NCBI GenBank assembly: GCA_963575645.1
Contig: OY754468.1
Location: 11,532,001-11,596,000, forward strand
DNA: 64,000 nt
Direction: 5' to 3'
Source: Xanthostigma xanthostigma
Lineage: Eukaryota; Arthropoda; Insecta; Raphidioptera; Raphidiidae
Shown: positions 1 to 11,500 of the stretch, piece after piece
Numbering within the stretch: position 1 is the first letter of the stretch
Layout of the letters: each line of letters begins with the position of its first letter
Program-made: the position numbers and the translations under genes
Notes under the pieces: model-generated
Seen by the model: the letters and a program-made list of their open reading frames with translations, nothing else
Databases searched by the model: none
Told to the model about the DNA's origin: nothing

Positions 1-1659
1 ATTTGCATAACACCATAATTTTTCATTGTGAACAACTTTTCTTAGTGACACTTTTGCAAAAGGTACTTTACCTGAAACAAAAAGAGGTTTTGCTCAACTG
101 TAAAGGCCTACTTGATTTAAAAAAATCGAAAGTAAACTAAAAATAAGTTTCAGACCAAGCAGGGCGGAATCCCAAAATATGAAATTCCAATTCGAAAATT
201 TTTGGTCAATCTCACCTATTGTGAACTCAATCCGGGGACACACTGTATCTATCTAAGATAGTATCAAAATTTGAAAAGATCAGGGCGTGGAGAAATCGTC
301 TGCACCGTAGAGGATAGAGAGACACGAGACTGGCAGGTCGCAATGCGAATCACGTGTTCCGAATATCGACGTCGATAAGGGTTCGTAAAGGCCTAAACTT
401 TGAATACCTAATGAAAGAAAGGACATTATCTATTTTTTTACTAGGGAGATTTATTGGCAATAAAATAAAAATATTATTTATGATAAGAACTTTCAATTCC
501 AACCAATATTTACTTTGAGGCGAGATTTAAATTTGTCAAGGTTGCACTATTGCTTATCCTTCAAGAAGTCTAATCTTCATTATCTAAAATTAACGATTGG
601 TTTCTAGTCCAGCCCTGGTGTCTTCTAATTCGAATACCATAGTGCATTAACTACTTCCGCTAATATGTCAATTCAGTTCAAAGGAATTCTGTAATATGAA
701 CTGTCCCGTTCAATTCGGAAAACGGACTCCAATTGGGCCTGATTTCAATTAGATACATCTTTGTTTACTCCTTGGAAATTCGACTGTGATGTACATACGA
801 ACTGACGGACAATAAGGGTTCCTTTATGCCTCTTGAGGTACGGAACCCAAAAAGAATTTGACCGTGTTACTAAATTACGAAACGGTTTAAAAAACTTTTA
901 ATTGAAAACGTGAAAGTCTACATAAAATTAAGATCAACACTGAACAATTGTCTTCGGAATTGCTTCGTGTGGTTTTCTTATCGAGAGCACGGCTCCGATA
1001 TCAAAAAAAAGAAACTAAAAACCCATAAATATTTTAAAAAATCAACTAAACGTAGAATGTAGATGATGAATCAAGTATTGTTGGGCCAGACCTTTAGAAA
1101 TACAACAATGTGGCGGCAGCGTAACAAAAGCTTACCACTGCGTGGATAATGAATAATGAATGAAACACCCTTACAACTTATAATAATAAACTGGAAGCAC
1201 ACAGTAAAGTTGCTGAATGGATCTCTCTATCCAGACAATGTACAAATTCAAACATAACTAGTAATAAATCTTTAATGTTTAATAATTTTATTTTGAGAAA
1301 AAAACCGGATATTTTTCACCATTTTATTCTATACCGAGCATAGGAATAAAATCGCAATCAAACCGTTAGGGTGTAAACATATACTTCTGTCTTTTATTAC
1401 GCCGTAAGCACTGGCGTATCCATGAGGGCAAAACAAGCACGTGGGATCCGGCTTAAGAAATTTCTAATTTGCCCCCTCTTGGGCCAAAAGCTGGATACGC
1501 CCATGTGAACGTCATAGAAAAAGACAAAGTTTTTGAAACAGAGATACTTTATTCAGATTGAATTCAAGTACATCAACCAATCCTATCTTCGGAGAAATCA
1601 GATAATTACATCGAAGAAAGAGACGCAGATATATTTGCGATACGCTGTGTTGCTTTCAC
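1..1659. other. AT-rich sequence downstream of the mbl exon, no gene seen
   Basis: This stretch lies downstream of the mbl splice donor on the minus strand, so it is probably intron. I see no second zinc-finger exon here. The only structure noted is a 10-bp perfect inverted repeat, ggcgtatcca at 1413-1422 and its complement at 1492-1501, which may be the ends of an old miniature element. Confidence 0.5.
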
Positions 1660-1761
1660 TCACCGCACATTGAGTATATAATAAATTATTAAATATATGA
1701 AAAGCAATTGCAAAGTTCCGCCCGACATATACGAAAAGCAAGTTGATATAAAAATATGTCC

Positions 1762-1770
1762 ACATACCTT
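1762..1770 (-). promoter_or_regulatory. mbl: splice donor of the mbl coding exon
   Basis: The minus strand reads AAG|GTATGTGG, with the invariant GT at 1767-1766. The exon stops exactly where the known muscleblind finger/linker homology stops and unrelated residues begin. Confidence 0.9.
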
Positions 1771-1953
1771 AATACTATCGTAGCAGGCGGTGACTCGGCC
1801 GTTCTGTACTTCGACGTTGGCCGGCGGATGAGCGAACTTGCATTCGGTATCCGGACGAGAGCATTTGTTACGCTGGAATTCGCGGCAAACTTCCAACTGC
1901 AGCCAGCGCGAATCCTTACCGTTCAGGAGATTATTCATGTTTACCATCGCCAT
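1768..1953 (-). CDS. mbl: muscleblind, first coding exon (first CCCH zinc finger)
   Basis: The 62-codon exon begins ATG GCG ATG (context AAAATGG) and encodes a leader [17 protein letters not shown] followed by the muscleblind CCCH finger: C-X7-C-X6-C-X3-H, seen as [20 protein letters not shown], then the linker ending VTACYDSIK. Muscleblind proteins are nuclear and cytoplasmic RNA-binding splicing regulators that recognise YGCY motifs through tandem CCCH fingers. The exon ends at codon AAG, followed by GTATGTGG. The open frame runs on past the donor into intron, which would give a false 97-residue product. The remaining exons lie outside the window on the low-coordinate side. No AG occurs on the minus strand for about 130 nt above the ATG, so this exon has a long 5' leader or a distant acceptor. 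Gene identity is secure; isoform structure is not. Confidence 0.95.
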
Positions 1954-2923
1954 TTTGTTTTAAATTGATTGATTAATTTAGTTTTAATTGATTAATAGAG
2001 ATATTTCAAATACGTTAAAATAACAGGGATATTAATATTTTTCAGTTCACGACACAATTATTTTAAATGTTCATAAAAATACCTTACAAATTTAATTTAT
2101 ATAGGATTAATATTTTTTGTAGGTAGGTAATTATTAGAAATAGTTATATAATATAAACGTTCATAATTTTGTCAAATAAAATTAAAAAAAGTGGTTTTTA
2201 TTATTTATATAATATTATATATGGAACGCACTTCTTTTTAATAATGAAAAAAACAACGCTAAATTAATATTTTATAGGATTTTTAAAAAGTAACAATTTT
2301 ATGGCAAACGAAGACTAGTTTGTGAGAAACTGATGTACAACTAGTGTTTGATAGACACTTTTTTTTTAAATTTTTATAATTTAATTTTTAATATTATGTC
2401 GCTGCATCTAACTAGGTAAATATATTAAATTTTTTAAATATCACTGACTTTTTATATTTTCAACAATAAACTTTGAAAAGTTATACTTCTACGTTCTTTT
2501 TAAATTAATTACGTTTAAGTTAATAATAATTTATATAAAGTTATAATATCTTCGTTCTGATTTAAACTTCTTTGCTTTTTTTCTTTTTTAATTGGCGCGG
2601 TGTTTACTGGTGTTTATCGTTGAACAGGTTACTGCGTTGTGATCTTTGTTCGGCCGTTGAAAATTATTACGTGATTTCAGTTTTATTCGATATTGATGCC
2701 GTACTATTACGTAATAATTTTGTAGTGGAAGCGTTACAGGTACAAAGCATTAAACGGACAAAAGGCGGGGTTTGTTCTAACACAATATACTTCGTCGATA
2801 CACAAGCTTTAGCGCATTTTAATATTTCTTTATTTGCTGCGGTCTGGGCAGGTTTTTCAAACAAGCTTTTCTATAAAGCCACGCGTTTTTTTCAGAATGC
2901 TTTCTGTTTTGCCTGGATTGGTG
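1954..2923 (-). other. probable mbl 5' leader region
   Basis: On the minus strand this runs from the candidate promoter down to the mbl ATG. The first AG above the ATG is at about 2083, with no pyrimidine tract before it, so an unspliced leader fits better than an acceptor. Part of it (about 2580-2920) is less AT-rich than its surroundings. Open frames on both strands there (up to 120 codons) resemble nothing I recognise and I do not call them genes. Confidence 0.35.
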
Positions 2924-3016
2924 TATTTATATAAATAAGCTTTTCTGCTCTATTAGGATTCTCTCTCGCTCAGTCACACAACCAGCAGCGATGTCGTTGC
3001 CTTTCTCTCTCTTTTT
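2924..3016 (-). promoter_or_regulatory. candidate GAGA/TATA promoter upstream of mbl
   Basis: On the minus strand the order is GAGAGAGAAAG (about 3015-3003), GAGCGAGAGAGA (about 2973-2960) and then a TATA-like TTATTTATATAAATA (about 2937-2924). GAGA-factor sites with a TATA box are a common insect promoter layout. The distance to the mbl ATG is about 950 nt. This is inference from motifs only; in flies the main mbl promoters are far upstream, so it could be an alternative promoter or chance. Confidence 0.35.
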
Positions 3017-3104
3017 TCCCAGCGTGGATAGAAGCAGATTCTAGAACAAAACGCATAAACACAAGTTACACAAGCGCCTAAAAATGCACAGATATTATAG
3101 TGGA

Positions 3105-4378
3105 ATATCCGGTATTAGAAATATATGTACCCTCATCTGTTATTTGATTATAATATATTAGATGAGTGATGTCAAAGATACGGGCCCGCGAGCCGTTACC
3201 GGCCCTCAACTTATCTGAAAACGGCCCACGACCAGAATCCATCCAGTGGGGATTTTAGACACCTGACATCAATGAGCTTATCAAAAACAAGAGACCTCAG
3301 GTGTCTGGATTCTCAAGCTCAAGATAATTTACCCCTTTTATTACCTTTATATAAAAATTGATTTAAAAAAGATTTTAATTTAGTACGTGTTTTAGTTTTT
3401 TTAATTTAGAGTCTGGCCCGCTAACAGACTCTTAATCTTATAAATGGTCCTTTAGAAAAATCAGTTAGATAATATATTCATTGATAAATTTGAAATGGGT
3501 TGCCTAGCTAAATTGCGAACCAATGCTGTTAAATAAAATAAATTCTAATAATTAACTTCTTTTGGATCAACTTCCCCGATTTGTTAATCATAAAAATCGA
3601 GCATTAGCTGAGAGAATATGACACAAGGAATTGGAAGAATAGAAATTACCTACTTTCCCCGCAGCACAACTGTGATGTTGCCAGGTGTAGAGAGGTAAGT
3701 AAGCGTTATTAATATACTCTCATTAGTTATATAATCATTTTTTTTATTAAATGAAAAGTAATTTCATTCCCTACCCTACAGTATTAGGTTGCCTCATCAA
3801 AAATTTGTCACGTCGATGGTTGCCTAGATTTTAGAGTTCTTCTGAAAGAAGATTTGTCCGATTTTGTAAGCGCGCTCAATTGATCAAATACTTATAGATT
3901 CAAGTCATTAAAAGTTAACAATCGGAAAAAGCTTACTTCAGAAAAACTCTAAAATCTAGGCAACCATCGACGTGACAAATTTTTGATGAGGCAACCTAAT
4001 ACTGTAGGGTAGGGAATGAAATTACTTTTCATTTAATAAAAAAAATGATTATATAACTAATGAGAGTATATTAATAACGCTTACTTACCTCTCTACACCT
4101 GGCAACATCACAGTTGTGCTGCGGGGAAAGTAGGTAATTTCTATTCTTCCAATTCCTTGTGTCATATTCTCTCAGCTAATGCTCGATTTTTATGATTAAC
4201 AAATCGGGGAAATTGATCCAAAAAAAGTTAATTAGAATTTATTTTATTTAACAGCATCGGTAAGCGATTTAGCTAGGAAACCCATTTGCAATTTATCAAT
4301 GAATATATTATCTAACATATAAACTTTGTCATCATCAAATAACAGATGAAGTTATATATTTCTAATACCGGGTCTTAG
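3105..4378. repeat. large foldback (inverted repeat) with ~1.2-kb span
   Basis: The left arm (about 3110-3868) reappears inverted in the right arm (about 3920-4375). The inner ~250 bp of each arm, for example the block around 3590-3838 against 3936-4190, reads as identical. The outer ~120 bp differs at roughly ten places. The left arm carries an extra block at about 3165-3460 absent from the right arm. The loop is about 50 nt. No coding sequence was seen. It would make a long hairpin RNA if transcribed. Confidence 0.8.
3165..3460. mobile_element. unclassified insertion in the left foldback arm
   Basis: This block interrupts the left arm between sequences that are nearly contiguous in the right arm. 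It starts near a gc-rich run gggcccgcgagcc and ends with gagtctggcccgc. The edges are blurred and I cannot assign a superfamily. Confidence 0.4.
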
Positions 4379-4451
4379 ACTATTATTATACAAAATTCGT
4401 GACCGCAGGTTAAAACCGGTGAATTTTTTTAACAAACTTTAGACCCTCCGC

Positions 4452-4537
4452 ATATACGGATCGACTGTTTTGCAATTTGACTTTCAAACCGGTTCAGGAA
4501 ACTCGGGTTGCGAAACAGTCGAGCCGTGTGCGGAAGG
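4452..4537. repeat. imperfect hairpin, ~30-bp arms
   Basis: cctccgcatatacggatcga at the left is matched, with several mismatches, by the inverted stretch ending gtgtgcggaagg. The loop is about 30 nt. It may be a miniature-element remnant. Confidence 0.4.
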
Positions 4538-4564
4538 CTGAATAGTTTTTAATCTAGATTCACG

Positions 4565-4607
4565 AATGTCATTTGTTTTCAATTTAACTGAAAACAAATA
4601 ACATTCT
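4565..4607. repeat. 18-bp hairpin
   Basis: gaatgtcatttgttttca is followed after a 7-nt loop by its reverse complement with one mismatch. Confidence 0.6.
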
Positions 4608-4690
4608 TAAATTACAGATTTAAAGCTGAAAGCCGTATTAAAAACCGAGCATTTGTCAAAACTAATGCATAGTTAGATTTTTATGCTATA

Positions 4691-5203
4691 CAGAATGATT
4701 TTTAAGTTGACTTTTTTGTAGAAATCAAATAGACGAACAAATATTTTAAGTAACTTTTTTATCAAAACTGAAAAATAAGAGAGTGAAGCAGCCTTTCAAA
4801 GTTTAAATATTTTTTTTGAATTTTATTTAATTAATTCCAAATCCCGGTTGACACACGCGAAGAAATGATACCACGTTTAGGAAATGCATCCCAAATAATT
4901 CGCGGAAGGCCCTTATCGCTACTACAAGCATGCACAGAAGCATGGCTACGACGCACGCATCTTTGTGTCCAACAAAACGGGGACAACTTCGAGCAATTTC
5001 TGTGGCTACTTGATAATGACATAACATATTTCCATAGTGACATGACATAATGCCAGGACCGACCTCAAAATTTTAAAAGACTTTGAAAGCCCGTTCCTCT
5101 TTTATTTTTTGGTTTTGATAAAAAAAGTTACTTGAAATATTTGTTCGTCTATTTGATTTCTACACGCTGCGAAAGAAAAGAATCAACTTAAAAACCATTC
5201 CTG
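4691..5203 (+). mobile_element. TA-flanked DNA element with transposase remnant, copy 1
   Basis: The element starts cagaatgatttttaagttga and ends with the inverse, with ~100-bp imperfect terminal inverted repeats and TA on each side (4689-4690 and 5204-5205), as in Tc1/mariner-type elements. A second copy lies at 52375-52896 and supports the boundaries. Both copies keep an internal plus-strand frame (here about 4865-5020) reading NASQIIRGRPL...RTHLCVQQNGDNFEQFL, which looks like the C-terminal end of a mariner-type transposase (pattern CxxxxGxxFExxL). The catalytic domain is absent, so both copies are non-autonomous. Confidence 0.65.
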
Positions 5204-5457
5204 TATTATAGAATAGTATTAAAACTGGAAGAAGCTGAACGACATTTGTCATTATTTACATATAGGATGCGGATCGACGCCAAACGTCTGGCGTTTTCAA
5301 ATTTTATTACTATTCTATTATTACTCTTATATCTATGAACAAAAAAGCAGCAAAGAATTTGAAAGCGGTAATAAGTGTTCTTCTGATTAAACTCTTTTTT
5401 TTTTTAACTGCAATACTAAATTTGTATGTATTTATCAATATTAATAACAATAGAATA

Positions 5458-5534
5458 AGGCCTAGTTTATATGAGAGGCGTTCAACGCGCGTTGGCCCAA
5501 CGCGCGTTGAACGCCTCTCATATAAACTAGGCCT
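5458..5534. repeat. 77-nt near-perfect palindrome with nested palindromes
   Basis: Two 38-bp arms (5458-5495 and 5497-5534) are exact reverse complements around a single C at 5496. Each arm also contains the self-palindrome CAACGCGCGTTG. Flanking taag on both sides is a possible 4-bp target duplication. It is probably a minimal foldback element. Confidence 0.85.
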
Positions 5535-5915
5535 AAGGGAGTTCACTTTTCTAAAATTTCTAATTATTATTTAAACTGTACTTTATCTAATTTTATTGAA
5601 TTATGTAAATGTTTTGAGTTGACAGGCAAAATTTGGATGTTTAAATATTGATTGACAGAAATGGAACTTAAACTGAGCCATAAACCAGTGACTGCTATGT
5701 GCCTTACAACGGCAAACAAGTAAGAATGAATTATATCTATCTGTCAACCTGGACAGACACAAAATAAAGCGATTTAAATAAGTCTAAAGCTTTATTACCT
5801 AACGTTAAAATAAAGACTGATTAAAATATATAATTGCAAAGTCAACTTAGCAAAAAAATTTCCCTTATATTTTTAAAAAAAAGAAGAAAAAACTTTTCTA
5901 ATAAAAATGTTAAGA

Positions 5916-5985
5916 TTCAAATCTTTGATTAACGTCTGATTAGAACTCTTCAATAAATAAAATTATCGATAATTTTATTTATTAA
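5916..5985. repeat. truncated copy of the hammerhead-associated repeat
   Basis: It shares the block tctttgattaacgtctgatt plus the aaataaaattatcga end with copies near 24050, 30530, 48240 and 52260. The ribozyme-like core is missing here. Confidence 0.6.
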
Positions 5986-6245
5986 AAAATACTAAGAAAT
6001 TAATATTTTCGCCTTCTATAATTTGGGAATGCCAAAAAATATCTGCAAATGCGAATATTCGTTACATCACTAATACCTACACAAAATAATGAACCAGCAT
6101 CTAAAAGCAACTTCTCTAGAAACTTTGAAAAGCAAACAATAACTAGAGAGATATATGGGTTTCGTTTGTGGAGTTGTTTTGAAATTTTAATTTTTGTTAC
6201 GTAAGTAGATAAGTTTTTCTATTCAAAAGACGTAACTAGTTGAAC

Positions 6246-6680
6246 GTTGCATTATACGAGGGTTGTTTCAAAATGATGTCCATAAACTTACGTGAATTGA
6301 TTTAAAAAAATAAGTTCAAAAACTAAAACCCGACTACTGAAAAGTATGAAACAAGATAATATTCTCATCTGAGAGACTATAAACGATTCTCTCCTACTCT
6401 TTTCTCTCAACAACCGGTTGAAGTCGGAAAAAGGGAAGCGTTTCTATGTACGGGGGTTCAAAACAGCACTGGAGATTATTATGTTACGCACAGGCCACAA
6501 TATCATTACGTTCGAGATACATACTATATTTTTTACACGAGCAAAACTTTGAAAGTGCGATTCGCACCCGGACGAAGCCGGGCCAATCAACCGGTTACCA
6601 TAATATTGCATTGTCATCGGTACTGCACAAGCGTGCCAAATTTCAACTCAATCAGACAACGAGAAGTGTGTGAAAAATTA
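6246..6680. repeat. fragments of dispersed repeats
   Basis: A mariner-like end (acgagggttgtttcaaaa, 6257-6274) precedes about 80 bp (6300-6375) shared with the inverted-repeat element at 34345-34645. Sequence around 6540-6600 resembles the dispersed cccgg repeat family B. The 75-codon open frame here lies across these repeats and is not called a gene. Confidence 0.45.
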
Positions 6681-7000
6681 GTCGCAAGATTTGAAAAAAA
6701 AAATAAAACAAACGGAACGTGAAATTAAATAAAAGAGCGTTTAAAAACAAAAGCATTTATGCATTAAAATTTTCTTTAAAGGAGTCGAAGCGACTCGAAG
6801 GTCGCAGACATTACCGTTCTTTTATATAAACGTCTTTTTATTCTATTATATTTCGTCAGTTTCGAGGTTACGCTTTAAACAATGGATAACTGTAGGTACC
6901 ATAAAATAACTAATTTACAATCTGTACGATATAAATCTTATATCATATTTACTAATGACTTTCAAAGCGATATGCACTTGTATTCCATTTATAAAAACGC

Positions 7001-7085
7001 TAGCGGTGCGTCCCGGTTTCATCCGGGTGCCAAATACGAATGGTGGGCTACATGAGTACGCACGCTCATCTTAGTTTATAATACG
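7001..7085 (+). repeat. dispersed repeat family B, 5' fragment
   Basis: It begins tagcggtgcgtcccggtttc and continues through the 'gagtacgcacgctcatctta' block also seen at 21549, 27870 and 29961. It is truncated. Confidence 0.6.
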
Positions 7086-7324
7086 CGCCACAAATCTAAA
7101 AGGTTCGGAAGTTAGTCACAAACAGCGTTGCAAAGGCACATTTTAGAGCCGTTGAGACTCACTTTCCTGCTTTAAAAGTACAGTCGAGTACGCTATTGTC
7201 AAGTTGTTATTGTTATTTTAGTTTTGTTGAATTGCGAGTTTATAGTTTTTCAACAGACTGTAAAGCGCAAGCTCGCATTCGCATCTAACTTCCGAGCCTT
7301 TTAGATTCGTGGCGCGATTTTAAA

Positions 7325-7432
7325 CATTTTTTCGCCAATATTTAGAATGATCCTTCAGGATGGTCATAGGCTATATATTATCGCGTTAAAATAAAAGCGC
7401 TTTTCGTGAAGATCAATTTTGCAACGTAAGTC
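7325..7432 (+). repeat. dispersed repeat D, left half interrupted by gypsy elements
   Basis: The sequence from cgccaatatttagaatg to gcaacgtaagtc continues at 18502 (agtcgacgaggaaaacgg) after the LTR elements. Related uninterrupted copies run at 50870-51060 and 63790-64000. The bases agtc (7429-7432 and 18502-18505) are the target duplication. Confidence 0.75.
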
Positions 7433-7937
7433 TGAGGCGTTATGGAAAAATTATTAGGAATAACGCCGGATCCGTAGATCGATTTAAGAATAGAATAAAC
7501 AAAATTAATCTATTTAAAAAAATATATACTAAAATTTAATACCAAAAACAAATTCAATTTACAATACAATAGGTTTACATATTAAACATAATTATTTAAA
7601 TTTTACCATATCGCGAATTACCAGATTTTAACAAGAATTAGTCAAAAATTAATTTATATCAAAAAAACAGTTATTGAAAGTTATCAATAGAAGTTATTAA
7701 AACTTCTGATGAATAATGGAAAGAATTTATAATTTAAATTTTTAAATGTATTCCTCGGTCGCAACTAAAAGACTGAGGCATTTTTCAAAAAAACTTTTTG
7801 ATTTCAAGAATTTTTAAATATTACATAATTATAATTACCTTTCAAAATTATTATAGAAATTATAATTTTGATAGGTGTTTAATAAGTAGCCTACCCTGAA
7901 GGGAATTTACGATATGGTTTTTTTGATGACAATAAAT
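7433..7937 (-). repeat. 3' LTR of element 2, first part
   Basis: It begins TGAGGCGTTATGG and breaks off after gacaataaat, where element 1 is inserted. The last four bases, aaat, are the target duplication. Confidence 0.92.
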
Positions 7938-8493
7938 TGAGGCGTTATGGAAAAATTATTAGGAATAACGCCGGATCCGTAGATCGATTTAAGAATAGAA
8001 TAAACAAAATTAATCTATTTAAAAAAATATATACTAAAATTTAATACCAAAAACAAATTCAATTTACAATACAATAGGTTTACATATTAAACATAATTAT
8101 TTAAATTTTACCATATCGCGAATTACCAGATTTTAACAAGAATTAGTCAAAAATTAATTTACATCAAAAAAACAGTTATTGAAAGTTATCAATAGAAGTT
8201 ATTAAAACTTCTGATGAATAATGGAAAGAATTTATAATTTAAATTTTTAAATGTATTCCTCGGTCGCAACTAAAAGACTGAGGCATTTTTTCAAAAAAAC
8301 TTTTTGATTTCAAGAATTTTTAAATATTACATAATTATAATTACCTTTCAAAATTATTATAGAAATTATAATTTTGATAGGTGTTTAATAAGTAGCCTAC
8401 CCTGAAGGGAATTTACGATATGGTTTTTTTGATGACAATAAATATACAAATATTACAATTCAATTATTATACACGAACATATAAATCGTTGCA
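7938..8493 (-). repeat. 3' LTR of element 1
   Basis: 556 bp, TG...CA ends (TGAGGCG to CGTTGCA on the plus strand). The polypurine tract abuts it on the right. Confidence 0.95.
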
Positions 8494-8512
8494 TTCTCCC
8501 CCTCAAAAAAAA
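8494..8512 (-). promoter_or_regulatory. polypurine tract of element 1
   Basis: On the minus strand, TTTTTTTTGAGGGGGAGAA lies directly against the 3' LTR. This is the usual primer position for plus-strand DNA synthesis. Confidence 0.85.
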
Positions 8513-8527
8513 GCGCCTTGGCGGCTT

Positions 8528-11500
8528 TTAGCGTTGGAAGAATGGCCGGAGTTGACTAACATGAACTCGATACTCCCGTGTAGGATCCTCTGTACTCTGG
8601 ACTACGCAGGACGATGGCGTAGTGAAATGTAAAATACGACGAGACTCACTCCATCTTGCCACAAACTTGGCTCCCATTGCGTCACCTGGTTTCACTTGTA
8701 TATGTCGGCGCTGCAATACCAACTGACCTTCATGGAATTGATGACGCTCTGGATGTTTAAGATCGAAAAGCTGTTTCACCTTGCGATGAGCTTTCTGGAG
8801 ATTTTGATGAATTTCTTCTGGCGCCACGTGTGGATCTGGATCAAGAAAATTGGGAATTTCCCACTGCAAATCAAGCGGCTTCGGCAATTCTCGTCCTAGA
8901 AAAATTTTAGCTGGAGATAAATTAGTGGACTCAGACACATTACTATTATGCGAATAAGAAAATAGTGGAAGAAATTTATCCCAGTTTCTATGATTATCTG
9001 CGCAGGTACGCATCATTACGGACAGCGAGGCTTTCAAGTCGCGCATGGATCTTTCAACCATGTTCGATGTTGGCTGGTAAGGCGCAGTGAATATATGTCT
9101 GATGCCCCAGGACAACGTCATGCGACGAAATAAATCGCTGCGAAAAACGGACGCATTATCAGAGACGATCATTTGAGGTGGCCCATAGCGACACCAGAGC
9201 GCGACCAACTTCTTTGTTGTTATGTTGGCTGAGGCCCTCGAACATGGGATGACTTCAATCCATTTAGAGAATGCATCCAAGGCGACGAGAACGTAACGAT
9301 TTCCAGCAGTTGATCGAATGAGCGGTCCACAGAAATCAATGTAAACACGCTGGAATGGTGTGTTCGGGACAGTGGAACACATCGGCGCTCCCACAGGTAA
9401 ATTTGATGCCTTACATGTTTGACAGGCTTCACAGCTTCTCACGTACTGTCTCACGTCTTGAAAAAGGTTTTTCCACCAAAAACGACGAGCTATTGCTCTG
9501 TAACTCTTAGTGACTCCAGGATGTTGAGCATCGAGGTCGTGAAAATAATACAGGAGCATGTTACGGACCGATGATGGTACCACAATTCTCTTAAGTTTGT
9601 TTTTACCAATTAGTTTCATCAGGAGTCCATCTCGTAAGACATAACCTGTGACATCTTCACGCCTATGTAAACGGCGCATGATGAGTTGTGTCTCCGGGTC
9701 GGCTTCCTGATGACGCTTCAATGTTAAAAAACTATCCGGTATTTCATGTAAATTATTAATTACTTCGTCTTCTTGAACAATCGGATTAGAATTGACTTCA
9801 GTGTCTGGATAAAGACGGCTTAAAGCATCGGCAACATTATTCAATGGGCCTCGTATGTGTTGAACCGTAAAATCGAATCGTGATAGTTTCAACACCCATC
9901 GACCGACTTTTCCCAATTGTTTTGGATGACGTAACATCCAGGATAGCGCTTCGTTATCAACTTGAAGAATGAAGTGTCTGCCCAGTAAATAATCTTGAAA
10001 TTTTTCGATTGCGTATATAATACCCAGCGCTTCTCTTTCTAATACAATATATCTCTTCTCTGTTTCTGATAACTTTCGCGAAGCGTATATGATTGGATGG
10101 AGTCCATCTTCAAACTCTTGAAGTAGCACCGCTCCTAGCGCTATGTCGGATGCGTCACATCGCAGAATGAAAGTACGATCGAAATCGGGAAATTTCAAGA
10201 CAGGTGCAGTCGACAACGCTGTTTTGATATCGTGTACTGCTTGGAGTTGATGCGGCCCCATGACAAATTTGATATTCTTTCGTTTAAGATTATTTAGAGG
10301 CGCTGCTTTCTCGCTGAAGTTTTCGATGAAACGGGAAAAATACGAGGTCATTCCCAGAAATGTTTGAAGTTGCTTTAAATTGACTGGTATAGGTAATCGT
10401 TGTATTGCTTCCACCTTTTCCGGATTTATATGACAGCCTTGTTCTGATATCATAAATCCCAGACAACTAACTCTTGCCATGAACAAATGAATTTTACTAG
10501 GATTGACTGTAAATCCATGCTGCCGAAGACGAGAGAAAACTGTATGTAGATGTTGAAGATGCTCTTCGGGCGTGGCTGAATAAATTAGCAAATCGTCGAA
10601 GTAATTCGTTACAAATTTATAATGTAAGTCGCCAAAAATATGATTAATGATTCTGTTTAGTGCCGCTGGAGACACCGCTAATCCAAAAGGTAAGAATTTA
10701 TATTGATATGCGGCAAAAGTAGTCGCAAAAGCCGTAATTGGCTTTGATTCAGGATGCAGTTCTAGCTGATGATACGCCATGTTGAGATCCAGCTTACTAA
10801 AAATTTTTGCTCCCTGTAAGCATTGAAAAACCGACTCCGGTCTAGGTACTGGATATGCGTCATAGCAGATTCTCTGGTTCACTTTACGGTAATCAACGAC
10901 TAGACGACGTCCACCATCCTTCTTAGGTATCAGAAAACAAGGACTTGAGTACGGTGACAAACTAGGCTCGATGACATCCAAGTCAATTAATTTTTTGATA
11001 TGTTCTCGCATAGCCGCTGCTTTTGGAGGAGTAAGTGCAAACGGAGGTTGATGTATCGGCGTAGGATCTTTTAGAATAATTTTGTATTTATAATTTCTGA
11101 CTTTTCCAAGAGTAGTTGTGATCGTATCGTTGAATTCTGTTATTAACATTTGTAGACGATGCTGTAGATCTTCAGACAGTAGGACCGGCTGCTCCAACAT
11201 AGACGCAAGATCGTAACAATTAGCATTCGATTTATTGGTAAAAGGAACAAAAATTTCCGGATCGAAATGAAATCGAAGGCAGTTATCAACAAAATCTAGG
11301 AAGGATTTCATATATCGAAGCGTTTTAACACCAATAATGAAATTTGGATTTAAATTAGGAATAATTGCAAAGGATAGCTTCCAGGTATATTTGGAAATTT
11401 TAATAATTGTGATTAATTCTTGATTTATGCATATAGTATGTCCTCCAGGAAGTTTAACCGACGACGACGTGGATCGAAAATATCCGTAGCGATATTTCAC

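Noticed and set aside
2572-2934. 120-codon plus-strand ORF and the opposing 65-codon ORF
   Set aside because: No recognisable domain. The position fits the mbl leader, and overlapping frames on both strands suggest chance.
7930-7945. LTR-LTR junction resembling an integrated two-LTR circle
   Set aside because: The left LTR is cut 50 bp short and its remainder lies at 13476-13525, so a nested insertion explains it.
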